A stretch of DNA of 64,000 nt from Rariglobus sp041662485 (GTDB lineage Bacteria; Verrucomicrobiota; Verrucomicrobiia; Opitutales; Opitutaceae): positions 33,765 through 97,764 of the forward strand of contig JBAZSJ010000015.1 of NCBI GenBank assembly GCA_041662485.1, read 5' to 3'. The notes below the pieces were generated by a model. It saw nothing but the letters and a program-made list of their open reading frames with translations, was not told the origin of the DNA and did not search any database. A program made the position numbers and the translations under genes. This document shows, piece by piece, positions 21,958-30,389 of the stretch (the first letter of the stretch is position 1; each line of letters opens with the position of its first letter).

Positions 21958-23523
21958 ATGAGCCGATACATCATCTACATCCGAAAGAGCACCGACGAAA
22001 CGAAGCGCCAAATCATGAGCCTCGACGCCCAGCGGCGGGAACTACGCGATTTTGCGAAGCGTGAGCGGCTTGTCATCGTGGAAGAGGTCGAGGAGTGCAG
22101 GACGGCAAAAGAGCCGGGCCGCCCCCTTTTCAACAGCGTGCTTGCACGCATTGAAAACGGTGAAGCCAACGGACTGCTCTGTTGGGACATCGACCGCCTG
22201 TATCGCAATCCCGTCGATGAGGGTCGTGTTCGCTGGATGTTACAGCGCGGCATCATCGCATCCATCCGAACCCCGAACCGCAGTTATTCTCCCGCTGATG
22301 CCGGGCTTCTCATTGCGGTTGAGGGCGGGCGGGCGACTGACTTCATTATCCACCACAAGCGCGACGTTGCGCGTGGCGTGCGGGAAAAATTGCTCGGCGG
22401 CGCGTGGCCTGCCGGGACAAAGGCTTTCGGCTACATCTACGACCACGACCAACACAACATCGTCCCTCATCCAAAACAGGCAAAAATCGTCGCGAAGATT
22501 TTCCAAGAATTCAGCGGCGGCAGGGACGGCTTAACAAAGGTTTCCGAACGGCTGGCCCAGTTGGGCGTCTTGGCCGCAAGCGGGAAACCATGGTCGAAAT
22601 CGCAGGTTCACAGCTTTCTCAGCAATCGGCTCTACATGGGAGTGATGGTGTGGAACGGAGAGGTGTTTGAGGGCAAGTATCGCCCCATCGTCTCCCCCGA
22701 GCTTTTTGCCAAGGTCGCGGCAGCTCTCAAGGTGAGGAGCAAACCGCGCAGAACGCGCGTGGGGCACAACTTTCCCTTTTGCGGCCTCTTCCGCTGCACC
22801 TGCAATTCCATGATGACCGCGCAATGGGCCAAGGGAAACGGCGGCCTCTACCGCTACTACCGCTGCGTGCGCAAAAGCGCCCTCACTGACTGCTCCGAGC
22901 CGTATGTTCAGGAAAAAATCGTCGCGGACCAGTGCGCCGAAATATTGTCCGCGCTCGCCATCTCTCCGGAGGATGCAGCCTTTCTGCGCGACCTCATCGA
23001 CCGGGACGCAGCGAAAAACGGCGAAGCCGTTGAAGCTGCCGCGTCCGAGGTCGGCGAAAGGCTCACAACCATTCAAAACAAACTCAATAAGCTCACGCGG
23101 GCCTATCTCAACGAAGTGCTCGACGAAGAAAGCTTCCAGGCCGCCAAGGCCGATCTCGTCACCGAAAAGGCGGCCTTGAAGCAGGAAAAAACACGTCTCC
23201 AGAAAACAGGCGCGAGTTACTGGATCGAACCAGCTAAGGAAGTCGTAAATACCTTAGAATCAGCCACAAGAATCCAAAGTTCGAAATCTCCACTGGAGAT
23301 TTCGTCACTGGTTCAAAAAATCGGAACGAACCGCCTGATTTCGCGAAAGAAAGTCACCCTGGATTTTGCCCCGCCCTACGATTTTACCTCTCAGCTCTTG
23401 GCCGCTGTGCGGCCCGCCCTCGCCGAAAACCCGTTGCCTCACGGCGACGGATTCTCACGAAGTATTAATTGGTGCCCCCGGCCGGACTCGAACCGGCACG
23501 TCCTTACGGACAGGAGATTTTAA
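21958..23523 (+). CDS. Large serine recombinase (integrase of the element)
   Basis: A resolvase N-terminal domain (RYIIYIRKSTDE, catalytic Ser11; then LLCWDIDRLYRNPVDEGRV) is followed by the Recombinase domain (HHKRDVARGVREKLLGGAWP, KPWSKSQVHSFLSNRLYMGV), a zinc beta-ribbon (CGLFRCTCNSM ... YRCVRKSALTDC) and a coiled coil near residues 365-425. At 521 residues it is of normal size. The last 16 codons (after INWC) lie inside the tRNA-Leu gene in antisense, so the C-terminus depends on the integration site. In the excised circle it would end in TLVDYLRTHF and a few more residues. It is expected to integrate and excise the element through the TGGTGC cores. Confidence 0.9.
   Translation: MSRYIIYIRKSTDETKRQIMSLDAQRRELRDFAKRERLVIVEEVEECRTAKEPGRPLFNSVLARIENGEANGLLCWDIDRLYRNPVDEGRVRWMLQRGIIASIRTPNRSYSPADAGLLIAVEGGRATDFIIHHKRDVARGVREKLLGGAWPAGTKAFGYIYDHDQHNIVPHPKQAKIVAKIFQEFSGGRDGLTKVSERLAQLGVLAASGKPWSKSQVHSFLSNRLYMGVMVWNGEVFEGKYRPIVSPELFAKVAAALKVRSKPRRTRVGHNFPFCGLFRCTCNSMMTAQWAKGNGGLYRYYRCVRKSALTDCSEPYVQEKIVADQCAEILSALAISPEDAAFLRDLIDRDAAKNGEAVEAAASEVGERLTTIQNKLNKLTRAYLNEVLDEESFQAAKADLVTEKAALKQEKTRLQKTGASYWIEPAKEVVNTLESATRIQSSKSPLEISSLVQKIGTNRLISRKKVTLDFAPPYDFTSQLLAAVRPALAENPLPHGDGFSRSINWCPRPDSNRHVLTDRRF
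23470..23475. other. attR core at the tRNA-Leu 3' end
   Basis: TGGTGC joins element sequence on the left (AAGTATTAAT) with the tRNA-Leu acceptor stem on the right (CCCCGGCC). It includes the encoded CCA, so the tRNA stays intact after integration. Confidence 0.78.
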
Positions 23524-23555
23524 GTCTCAAGTGTCTACCATTCCACCACAGGGGC
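23470..23555 (-). tRNA. tRNA-Leu(UAA)
   Basis: An 86-base class II tRNA with encoded CCA. Acceptor GCCCCTG pairs with CGGGGGC. The anticodon loop is CTTAAAA with anticodon TAA, followed by a long variable arm (TGTCCGTAAGGACG) and T-arm GGTTCGAGTCC. It is the integration target: the mobile element begins directly at the 3' end, and before integration nadD followed about 40 bases downstream. Confidence 0.95.
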
Positions 23556-23682
23556 CAAACCAGCCCGCAGCTTGGACACGCCCGCCCGCCGTGGTCAACG
23601 CTGCGCCCGCCCGACAAATCTCCCGCAGATTGCGCGACGTCCCCTTGCCCCGCGCGGCACAATCCCCACAGTCGCCTCCGGT

Positions 23683-25140
23683 ATGCCCACCCTCCCCCGC
23701 CTGCCCGCCTTGCTCATCGCCAGCCTTCTCGCGACCGCCTCGGCCCTCGGCCAGACGCGCGACGTCAAAAAAATCTACGCCGAACTCTGCGCCAACTGCC
23801 ACGGCGCCTCCCTGGAGGGCGGCTCCGGCTCCTCGCTCATCATCGGCAAATGGAAACATGGCGGCGACGACGCCGGCCTCACCCAAAGCATCCGCGACGG
23901 CTACCCTCTTGCCGCCATGCCCGCCTGGGGTGCCGTGCTCTCCGATGCGGATATTCGAGGACTGGTCGTTTATATCCGCGAGCAAGGCGCCGCTTATGAG
24001 CGCAACCGCACCGTCTTCGCCAAGCCCGCAAATTCCATCACGGCCCAGAGTGAACTCTACCCCTACCGCCTTGAAACCGTGGCCGGGAATCTGAACGAAC
24101 CCTGGTCCCTCGCTTTCCTTCCCGACGGACGCGCGCTCGTCACCGAGAAAAAAGGCGCGCTCCGGATCATCGAAAACGGCAAGCTGCTCGAAAAGCCCGT
24201 GGACGGCGTCCCTTCCGTGGACACCAACGGCCAGGCGGGCCTGTTCGACGTCGTCACCCATCCCGACTTCGCCCGCAACGGCTGGATCTACCTCTCCTTC
24301 GCCGATCCGCAAAAAAGCCCCGAGGGCCGCAATATCTCGATGACCCGCATCATCCGCAGCCATCTCCGCGACGGTGCGTTGGTGGACCAGGAAACTATTT
24401 TTCAGGCCCCGCTCGAAACCTACCGCCCCTCCGGCGGCCCCCACTTCGGCGGACGCATCACGTTTGACGGTAAAGGCCACGTCTTCTTTTCCATCGGCGA
24501 ACGTGGCGCCAAGGAACACGCACAGGACCTCGCCCGGCCCAACGGCAAGATCCACCGCCTCGCCGACGACGGCAAAATCCCCGCCGACAATCCCTTCGTC
24601 AACACGCCCGGCGCCGACAAATCCATCTGGAGCTACGGCCATCGAAATCCGCAGGGCCTCGTCTACGACAAGGCGACCGGCAAACTCTGGGAAACCGAAC
24701 ACGGACCGCGCGGCGGCGACGAGCTCAACCTCATCCGCAAGGGCCTGAACTACGGCTGGCCGATCACCACCTACGGCATCGACTACGACGGCAGGCCCTT
24801 CACCTACCGGGACGCCAAGGGACAGCTCATCCCCTCCGTGACCACCAAGGAAGACATCGAGCCGCCCGCCACCTATTGGGTGCCCTCGATCGCCGTGAGC
24901 AGCCTCAACGTTTACGAGGGAAATCTTTTCCCGAAGTGGAAGGGCAACCTCTTCGCCGCCTCGCTCGCCGCCCAGGAACTGCGCCGCATCGAGGTCAAGG
25001 ACGGCAAGGTCGTGCATCAGGAAATCATTTTCAAGGGAATCGGCCGTCTGCGCGATGCCATCACCGGTCCCGACGGCGCTCTCTACGTGCTGCTGCCCGA
25101 CCGCGTCTCACGCCTGATTCCAGTTCCAGCCGACAAATAA
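23683..25140 (+). CDS. Cytochrome c-PQQ-dependent sugar dehydrogenase fusion
   Basis: A signal peptide (PRLPALLIASLLATASALGQ) precedes a cytochrome c domain with the haem site CANCH (near residue 36) and a Met ligand candidate in YPLAAMPAWG. From residue 125 a six-bladed propeller of the GDSH/aldose sugar dehydrogenase type follows (LNEPWSLAFLPDGRALVTEK, IWSYGHRNPQGLVYD, WETEHGPRGGDELNLI), binding PQQ and calcium. It should oxidise sugars in the periplasm and pass electrons to its own haem. ATG 23683 is used because the signal peptide begins there; the frame is open upstream to the tRNA. Length is 485 residues. Confidence 0.85.
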   Translation: MPTLPRLPALLIASLLATASALGQTRDVKKIYAELCANCHGASLEGGSGSSLIIGKWKHGGDDAGLTQSIRDGYPLAAMPAWGAVLSDADIRGLVVYIREQGAAYERNRTVFAKPANSITAQSELYPYRLETVAGNLNEPWSLAFLPDGRALVTEKKGALRIIENGKLLEKPVDGVPSVDTNGQAGLFDVVTHPDFARNGWIYLSFADPQKSPEGRNISMTRIIRSHLRDGALVDQETIFQAPLETYRPSGGPHFGGRITFDGKGHVFFSIGERGAKEHAQDLARPNGKIHRLADDGKIPADNPFVNTPGADKSIWSYGHRNPQGLVYDKATGKLWETEHGPRGGDELNLIRKGLNYGWPITTYGIDYDGRPFTYRDAKGQLIPSVTTKEDIEPPATYWVPSIAVSSLNVYEGNLFPKWKGNLFAASLAAQELRRIEVKDGKVVHQEIIFKGIGRLRDAITGPDGALYVLLPDRVSRLIPVPADK

Positions 25141-25176
25141 GGCGAATCTCCGCCCTGCGCGCACAGGCCAACGGCC

Positions 25177-26001
25177 TCACTCGGCGGCCTGCTCTAGGAC
25201 GACCGGATCAGACATCGGCGGCGGTGCGAGCATGCACTCTACCTTCACAGGGCCGGCGTTCACGCGACCGAAGATCGTGGTCAGCGCCGAGTTCGCGGCG
25301 TCGCGGCCCCGCGCGATCACCACGATGTGGTCCGGCGCGATCCCGTCGGTCGGATCAAAGAGATACCATTGCCCGCCGAGATAGGCCTCGAAGCACGCGT
25401 GAAAATCCATCGGCTCCAGCCCGACCGCATACCCGCCGACATATCGCGCCGGGATCGAAAGCGCCCGGCACAACGCGATGCAAAGATGCGCGTAGTCACG
25501 GCACACGCCCTTCTTCAACTGCCACACGTCCCAAGCCGAAGTCCGCGAATCCGTCGCACCCGGCGTGTAGACGAGATTGGCGTCCACCCAGCGGCAGATC
25601 TCGCGCACCTGCTCGACCCGATTGGAAATTTTCCCGAACAAATCCCAGGCGATCTGCGTGAACCGGTCGCTCTCGCAGTAGCGGCTGGGCAACATGTAGG
25701 TCAGCGTCGTAAGCGGCAGGCGGCCCGGATTGTCCGGCTTCACCTCCGGCGGCGCAAACGGACGCGACACCTCCACCGTGGCCCGATACTCGACCCGGAA
25801 CGGCCCCGCCGGCGCCTCGATCCGGAACACCCGGTTGCCCTTGGACGTGGCCGTGCGCTCCAATGCCACCTCGGGCAAGACGCTGATGGTTTCCTCGCCC
25901 AGATGCTGATACGGGTCGCGGTTGGCGAGGATGTTGAAAGTAAAATTCGCGGTTGGCGTGAGCACGTCATACGAAAGCGTGCAGCCGACAAGGAGGTTCA
26001 T
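25177..26001 (-). CDS. Transglutaminase-like protease-fold protein
   Basis: The catalytic triad is visible: Cys167 (KKGVCRDYAHL), His201 (MDFHACFEAYL) and Asp216 (WYLFDPTDG), all in the C-terminal transglutaminase domain of about 120 residues. The N-terminal 100 residues are the beta-sandwich that precedes it in this family (CTLSYDVLTPTANFTFNIL). No signal peptide. Such proteins probably cleave or modify peptide side chains; the substrate is unknown. Length of 274 is normal. Confidence 0.85.
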   Translation of the reverse strand: MNLLVGCTLSYDVLTPTANFTFNILANRDPYQHLGEETISVLPEVALERTATSKGNRVFRIEAPAGPFRVEYRATVEVSRPFAPPEVKPDNPGRLPLTTLTYMLPSRYCESDRFTQIAWDLFGKISNRVEQVREICRWVDANLVYTPGATDSRTSAWDVWQLKKGVCRDYAHLCIALCRALSIPARYVGGYAVGLEPMDFHACFEAYLGGQWYLFDPTDGIAPDHIVVIARGRDAANSALTTIFGRVNAGPVKVECMLAPPPMSDPVVLEQAAE

Positions 26002-26123
26002 GCGCCCGGCACCCTAGGGGAGCCGCTCCGCGACGCAATCGCGGAAGCCGCCCCCGCCACTCGCCTATTTTCAGCATTGGCCCGCCGGCGGTCCTGCTTA
26101 GAAAGGTCAACGCCTTCGCCTCC

Positions 26124-26492
26124 ATGGAACTCCTGCTTTATCTTTCCCCGCTGTGGATCGTCTTTGAGGCCTGGCAACTGGTCGTCGCCGAGCGCTACCT
26201 CGGCATCAAACAGATCGAACAAGGCGTCGACCCGCGTTCGCGCGGCCCCAGTGAGCCGGTGGCTTTCCTTTGGAGCACGGGCATCTTTCTCTACTGGGCG
26301 TGGATGATCCTCATGCTCATCCCCGCGTCCGGGCGCATTCAGATCGTGTGCATGCTCGGCATTTCCCTGCTGGGATATTCGCTGCGCCGGAACTCCCCCC
26401 TCAAATGGATTCTCGTGATCCTCACCCTCGAAGGCGCCCTCCGCATCGGCTTGATGATCTCCATCCTCCGTGAGGCGTGGGGAAAACTGTAG
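26124..26492 (+). CDS. Small membrane protein
   Basis: Residues 1-20, 48-66, 70-85 and 92-110 are hydrophobic (LLLYLSPLWIVFEAWQLVVA, VAFLWSTGIFLYWAWMILML, IVCMLGISLLGYSL, WILVILTLEGALRIGLM), giving three to four helices in 122 residues. A conserved-looking RYLGIKQIEQGVDPRSRGP loop follows helix 1. No family is recognised. It precedes the amidase gene by 24 bases and is probably co-transcribed. Confidence 0.65.
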   Translation: MELLLYLSPLWIVFEAWQLVVAERYLGIKQIEQGVDPRSRGPSEPVAFLWSTGIFLYWAWMILMLIPASGRIQIVCMLGISLLGYSLRRNSPLKWILVILTLEGALRIGLMISILREAWGKL

Positions 26493-26516
26493 GCTCCTCC
26501 ACGCGCCCGTCCGCCC

Positions 26517-26999
26517 ATGCCTTTCCCCGAGTTCACGCGACCATCGCCCAACTTCGCCGCCGCCCCCGCGCACGAACGCCTGGGCGTGTGTTTTCACCAC
26601 AGCGTGATGCCGTTCGAGGAGACCATCGCGCACATGCTGCGCCCCGAAAGCCAGGTGAGTTACCACATACTCATCGCGCCCGACGGCACCCGCGCCCGCC
26701 TCGTGGCCGACCAGCACATCGCCTGGCACGCCGGCGCGTCGAGCTTTCAAGGCCGCACCCGCTGCAATGACTTCCTCCTCGGCGTGTCGTTCGCGGGCGA
26801 TACCCGTTCAACTCCGCTCACCAACGAGCAACTCGCCAGCGCGCTCGACTGGCTCGCCCCGCGCTGGTCGCTCCACGGCTGGACATCCGCATGGATGACC
26901 GACCACCGTCAGATCGCCCCCGGACGCAAGGACGACCTTGATCCGTCCGAGTGGACGCGACTCATCGCCGCCATCCGAGAAAAATTTCCTCACGCCTGA
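26517..26999 (+). CDS. AmpD-like N-acetylmuramoyl-L-alanine amidase
   Basis: A 160-residue Amidase_2 domain with zinc ligands His27/28 (VCFHHSVMPFEE), the WHAGASSF motif and the final DHRQIAPGRKDDLDP block. VSYHILIAPDGT is the usual strand. No signal peptide, so like AmpD it should act in the cytosol on recycled muropeptides (anhydro-muramyl peptides). Its last ten bases overlap the convergent gene at 26990. Confidence 0.85.
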   Translation: MPFPEFTRPSPNFAAAPAHERLGVCFHHSVMPFEETIAHMLRPESQVSYHILIAPDGTRARLVADQHIAWHAGASSFQGRTRCNDFLLGVSFAGDTRSTPLTNEQLASALDWLAPRWSLHGWTSAWMTDHRQIAPGRKDDLDPSEWTRLIAAIREKFPHA

Positions 27000-27271
27000 A
27001 ACCGCCGCGTCTCGCCCTTCGGCGCGGGCTCGGCGAACGACTGGCGAAAAAACTCCTGCGCCGCCCCGATCAGCTTGCCGCATTGCGAGTAGTTGCCCGC
27101 CCATGAATTCGGCAGCCGCAGCGCCTTGATCACGCCCTTTCCGATGTGGTCCGGAGCGTCGCGGTCCGGCACCAGCTCGACGGAAAACTTGGGATCATGG
27201 GTATGCACGACATAATGCCGCGTGCCCCCGTCCACCTCCCGCTCGATCCGCATGAAGTGCGCGAAATCCAT
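26990..27271 (-). CDS. Small conserved-looking protein of unknown function
   Basis: Ninety-three residues from ATG 27271: MDFAHFMRIEREVDGGTRHY, then VVHTHDPKFSVELVPDRDAP and ALRLPNSWAGNYSQCGKLIG. The balanced composition and defined pattern mark it as coding, while the frame upstream is only a shadow of the next gene. No motif is recognised. It is convergent with the amidase, with a 10-base overlap. Confidence 0.65.
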   Translation of the reverse strand: MDFAHFMRIEREVDGGTRHYVVHTHDPKFSVELVPDRDAPDHIGKGVIKALRLPNSWAGNYSQCGKLIGAAQEFFRQSFAEPAPKGETRRFQA

Positions 27272-27406
27272 TTCGGTATGCCCAACGTAGCCTAAAGCGG
27301 GCCGGACAAAATGAAAAAATCGGCTTTCGAATCGGAAGCCTTTCATCTTCCGCCTTGAGAATTCGCGCCGCGCACGCCACAAACGCCCCGTCGCGGTGCT
27401 CACCCT

Positions 27407-28750
27407 ATGAACCTCCCTGAAGAAGCTCCGAAATTGCCCCTCGCCCCCTTCCTCGTCGGCGATGCCGCCCTCATCGCCACCGCCGTTTTTGTCGGCCGGT
27501 ATTGCGCCGCCCCCATCGGCCCGTGGCCGCTCCTCGCCATCTCCCTCTGCGTGATCGCCGGCGCCGTGCTCGCCGCCATCCCCTTTGTCGTCAACTACGC
27601 CAAACGCCAGGACGCCGAGCTCACGGAACGCCAGAACCAGATCGCCGCCCTCGCCCGCACCACCGCCGAATCGGCCGAGCAGCTCAGCATCGCGGCCGCC
27701 AGCCTTCACGGCATCGCCGAGGCCTCCTCCGGCAATCTCAAGCTCATCGAGCAACTGCCCGCGCAGCTTCAGGATCACGTCAAAGGCCTCCAAAAGCAGC
27801 TCACCGAGACCGCGAAGTCCGCCTCCGCCTCGGCCAAGGAGGAAGCCACCCGCATTGACGCGGCCTCCGAACGCATCACCCGGGCCGTCGCCGATCTCGC
27901 CAAACTCGAAACGTCCACGCGCCAGCACCTCGCCGCCGTAAACGACGCGCTCGCCCAATTTCCCTCCCACTCCGAAAAGGCCGCCGCCAGGGCCGGACAG
28001 CAGGTTTCCGCAGCCGTGGCGTCCGCCCTCGCCGACTTCGAGCTGCACCTCGCCGCCTCCATGACCCGCGCGACCGCCCAAACCGAGCACGCCCAAACGG
28101 AATCCCCCCGGCGCAAACGCACCAAACACGCCCACGAGGAGACGCCCTCCACCGAGGAAACCCTCGCGGCCGAAACGCCCGCGCCCGCTTCACCGGCAGA
28201 ATCGCCCGCGCCCACGTCTGCCCCCGTCGAAGAATCCGTCGCCACCACCGCATCCGAAGAAACACCCGTCGCCGCAGAACCCTCCGTCGAACCCGCGCCG
28301 ACACCCGCCACCGCTCCCGCCACGGAAGAAACGCTTTCAGCACCCGCCAACCCTTCGCCCGAGGAAGTGCCCGTTTCCGAACCGCCCAAGCCGCGCGCGC
28401 CCCGCCAACCCAAGCCCTCCCCCTCCGACACAGGATTTGACCTGGGACTCGCCGTCGACGCCCCCGAAGCCGAAAGCGCCATCACCTCCGACGGCTTCAC
28501 CCGCCTCGTCGCCACCGCCTACATCGGCATCGGCAACAAACTCTTCATCCGCGGCGAAGGCCCCGGCCTGAGTTGGGAAAAAGGCGTCCCCCTCCAGTTT
28601 GTCTCCATCGGCAAATGGCGCTGGGAAACCGCCGACGCCACCGCACCCATCAGCGCCAAGCTCTATAAAAACGACCAGACCGAATGCACCTCGGTCGGCA
28701 CGCTCACTTTGGAACCCGGTCACCAGCACGAGGTGAACGCAGGCTTCTAG
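27407..28750 (+). CDS. Membrane-anchored coiled-coil protein with Pro/Ala/Glu linker
   Basis: Two N-terminal membrane segments (FLVGDAALIATAVFVGRYCA and PLLAISLCVIAGAVLAAIPF) are followed by a long coiled coil (residues 65-220, AELTERQNQIAALARTTAES), a low-complexity Ala/Pro/Glu/Thr linker (225-345), and a C-terminal globular domain (FTRLVATAYIGIGNKLFIRG, WEKGVPLQFVSIGKWRWETA). The C-domain looks like a small beta sandwich. The overall form resembles chemoreceptor-like or scaffolding proteins, but no family is recognised. It stands alone. Confidence 0.7.
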   Translation: MNLPEEAPKLPLAPFLVGDAALIATAVFVGRYCAAPIGPWPLLAISLCVIAGAVLAAIPFVVNYAKRQDAELTERQNQIAALARTTAESAEQLSIAAASLHGIAEASSGNLKLIEQLPAQLQDHVKGLQKQLTETAKSASASAKEEATRIDAASERITRAVADLAKLETSTRQHLAAVNDALAQFPSHSEKAAARAGQQVSAAVASALADFELHLAASMTRATAQTEHAQTESPRRKRTKHAHEETPSTEETLAAETPAPASPAESPAPTSAPVEESVATTASEETPVAAEPSVEPAPTPATAPATEETLSAPANPSPEEVPVSEPPKPRAPRQPKPSPSDTGFDLGLAVDAPEAESAITSDGFTRLVATAYIGIGNKLFIRGEGPGLSWEKGVPLQFVSIGKWRWETADATAPISAKLYKNDQTECTSVGTLTLEPGHQHEVNAGF

Positions 28751-28858
28751 TTTTCGGCGTTTTCACCTTTCCCGAGCGATTTCGGGCCAATTCCGTCCAA
28801 ACGTATTTTTAGCAAAATATGGGAGGCTAAATCCGGGTATTTGTGATAGGGTTTTTCC

Positions 28859-29317
28859 ATGAAAACGATACTCACCCCTGTCGATTTTTCCCAGGCCACG
28901 CGCGATGTCGTTCAGGCGACCGTCAACCTCGCTTCCCCCCTCGGCGCCCATGTCCTGCTCCTCCACAGTCTCCAGCCGCCGCTGATCACCACCGACTACG
29001 GCATCGGCATCGAGGTCCTGCATGAGACGCTCGCCATAAACGAGAAAGCCGCCGTCCGTCAGCTCGAGCATCTTAAAAAATTGCTCACGGCCAAAGGCCT
29101 CGTGGCCGACACCCTGCTCGTCAACGGACTGGCCGCGCCCAATATCATCGACCAGGCCGTCAGCCTGGGTGCCGACTACATCATCCTCGGCTCGCACGGC
29201 CATACCGCCTTCTATGATCTCCTTGTCGGCAGCACCACCCACATGGTGCTGAAAAAGGCGCCTTGCCCGGTCATCGTCGTGCCCATCACCAAAAAGAAGC
29301 CGGTCAAAAAACGCTGA
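28859..29317 (+). CDS. Universal stress protein (UspA family)
   Basis: A 152-residue single Usp domain: MKTILTPVDFSQATRDVVQA at the start and the ATP-binding motif GSHGHTAFYDLLVGSTTHMV (G-2x-G-9x-G-S/T) followed by CPVIVVP. The C-tail is basic (KKKPVKKR). Such proteins bind ATP and help in stress survival. It is convergent with the DCC-family gene. Confidence 0.9.
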   Translation: MKTILTPVDFSQATRDVVQATVNLASPLGAHVLLLHSLQPPLITTDYGIGIEVLHETLAINEKAAVRQLEHLKKLLTAKGLVADTLLVNGLAAPNIIDQAVSLGADYIILGSHGHTAFYDLLVGSTTHMVLKKAPCPVIVVPITKKKPVKKR

Positions 29318-29327
29318 TCGACCCGCC

Positions 29328-29780
29328 TTACGGCAAAAAACGCGTCGTCCACTCGGGGCGCGACAGCGGCCTTGGTTTCCATCGCCCGAAGATCGCATAG
29401 CGGCAACGCGCGACGCCGCGATAAAACGGATCGCGCCATCCCGTCGGCAGCACGCGCAGGCCGCTTAAAACCCGCCCGACTCCGCCCACTTCACGGAGCG
29501 CCGCGAGCACCGCATCGGTCCGGAGCAGATGGCCGCCCTGAGCGCGGCTCGTCCAGTCCGGCACCAGCACCATGCTGTCAAAATCATCCGTCGGCAGTCC
29601 ATGCATGCGCAGATAGGCCTGCGCCGTCGGCCCCTGCAAAGGCGCGAAACGCAACCGTGCCCGCCGGTCGAGCCACAGCAGCAGCCGCACGCACCGGTTG
29701 CACAACCCGCACTCCGCGTCGAAAAACAGCACCGGCCCTCGGCCATCATCGGTGGCGGGAGCGGGCGGCAAGGTTGTCAT
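29328..29780 (-). CDS. DCC-family (DUF393) thiol-disulfide oxidoreductase-like protein
   Basis: The family-defining DxxCxxC motif is FFDAECGLCNRCVRLLLW (residues 19-36), followed by RFAPLQGPTAQAYL and, at the end, WRDPFYRGVARCRYAIFGRW, both typical for DCC proteins. ATG 29780 is chosen; the 33 codons upstream are arginine-rich shadow. The biochemical role of the family is poorly known; redox activity is inferred from the Cys pair. Confidence 0.85.
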   Translation of the reverse strand: MTTLPPAPATDDGRGPVLFFDAECGLCNRCVRLLLWLDRRARLRFAPLQGPTAQAYLRMHGLPTDDFDSMVLVPDWTSRAQGGHLLRTDAVLAALREVGGVGRVLSGLRVLPTGWRDPFYRGVARCRYAIFGRWKPRPLSRPEWTTRFLP

Positions 29781-29831
29781 GAGAAAACGACGGGGCGGGA
29801 CACCATCGCCCAGCCCTTCGTCGGGCGCAAA

Positions 29832-29862
29832 AGAAAAGGCCCCGGACCGAATCCGAGGCCTT
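29832..29862 (-). terminator. Possible terminator of the heat-shock operon
   Basis: AAAGGCC...GGCCTT arms enclosing CCGGA/TCCG, followed on the minus strand by TTTTCTTTT. It lies about 100 bases past the stop of the hsp20 gene, after a REP-like hairpin. Confidence 0.5.
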
Positions 29863-29866
29863 GCGA

Positions 29867-29939
29867 TGTAGGAGCCCATTTATGGGCGATGGCTGCCGCG
29901 TTTCCTGTTTCACGCATCGCGCATAAATGCGCTCCTACA
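29867..29939. repeat. REP-like palindrome
   Basis: TGTAGGAGCCCATTTATGGGC on the left faces GCGCATAAATGCGCTCCTACA on the right: outer TGTAGGAGC/GCTCCTACA with separate inner hairpins, and ATGGC/GCATCGC parts between. It has the same GTAGG...CCTAC ends as the hairpins at 45036 and 53036. Confidence 0.7.
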
Positions 29940-29962
29940 CCGGACCGTGCATCAAACCTCGT

Positions 29963-30358
29963 TCAACCCACGGCGATCCTGCGCGGCTTGAGCGCCTCGG
30001 CCTTGGGCAGCGCGACACGCAGGACGCCGTCGCGGAGCTCGGCCTTGATCTTGTCGATGTCCACGGCGTTGTCGTGCATGAGCACCAGTTCGTAGGCGGC
30101 GTCGGACGACTCGCGGTAAAGCGCGGTCCACGCCTCGGGCTGTTTCCACTCGCGGCGACCGGTGATGGTGATCGCGCCGGACTCGGCCGAGAGTTCAAGT
30201 CCGTCCTTGGCGACGCCGGGAAGATAGACCGTAAGGGCGTAGCCTTCGTCGGTCTCGGCAAGGTCATGGACGGGCTTCAGCGTCGAAGCGGACTCGCGCG
30301 GGGCGACCGGCGCCGCGGAGCGGGTGAACGAGGGGACAAGGGAAGTTAACAGTGACAT
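29963..30358 (-). CDS. Small heat-shock protein (Hsp20)
   Basis: A 131-residue alpha-crystallin domain protein: LAETDEGYALTVYLPGVAKD, the beta strands GAITITGRREW, and the ending KAELRDGVLRVALPKAEALK, which contains the GVLxVxLPK motif. It holds unfolding proteins ready for refolding by DnaK. It follows the second hsp20 gene by 31 bases in one operon. The C-terminal IxI motif is reduced to PRRIAVG. Confidence 0.88.
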   Translation of the reverse strand: MSLLTSLVPSFTRSAAPVAPRESASTLKPVHDLAETDEGYALTVYLPGVAKDGLELSAESGAITITGRREWKQPEAWTALYRESSDAAYELVLMHDNAVDIDKIKAELRDGVLRVALPKAEALKPRRIAVG

Positions 30359-30389
30359 GGTGATGATCTCCTAGGTTGAGGTTGGGTGC

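Larger units (their letters stand above)
2791..23475. mobile_element. 20.7-kb integrative element at tRNA-Leu(UAA)
   Basis: The element is bounded by TGGTGC at 2791-2796 and 23470-23475, the reverse complement of the tRNA-Leu acceptor end GCACCA. Joining the outside flanks (...GGTCGCGA-TGGTGC-CCCCGGCC...) gives a complete tRNA-Leu followed by nadD. A large serine recombinase reads into the right end. Contents are two VirD4/TraG-like ATPases, a replication-relaxation protein, a CHC2 primase, an XRE regulator, a CsgG-like operon and probable defence cargo. No VirB-type secretion genes, phage structural genes or capsid genes were seen, so it is probably a mobilisable or self-replicating element and not a full conjugative element or prophage. 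It also holds an internal inverted copy of its own joined ends. Confidence 0.85.

Noticed and set aside
26990..28135. A 381-residue minus-strand reading frame
   Set aside because: Its first 288 residues are Gly/Ala/Arg shadow of the coiled-coil gene on the plus strand. Only the last 93 residues (26990-27271) look like a real protein and are kept.
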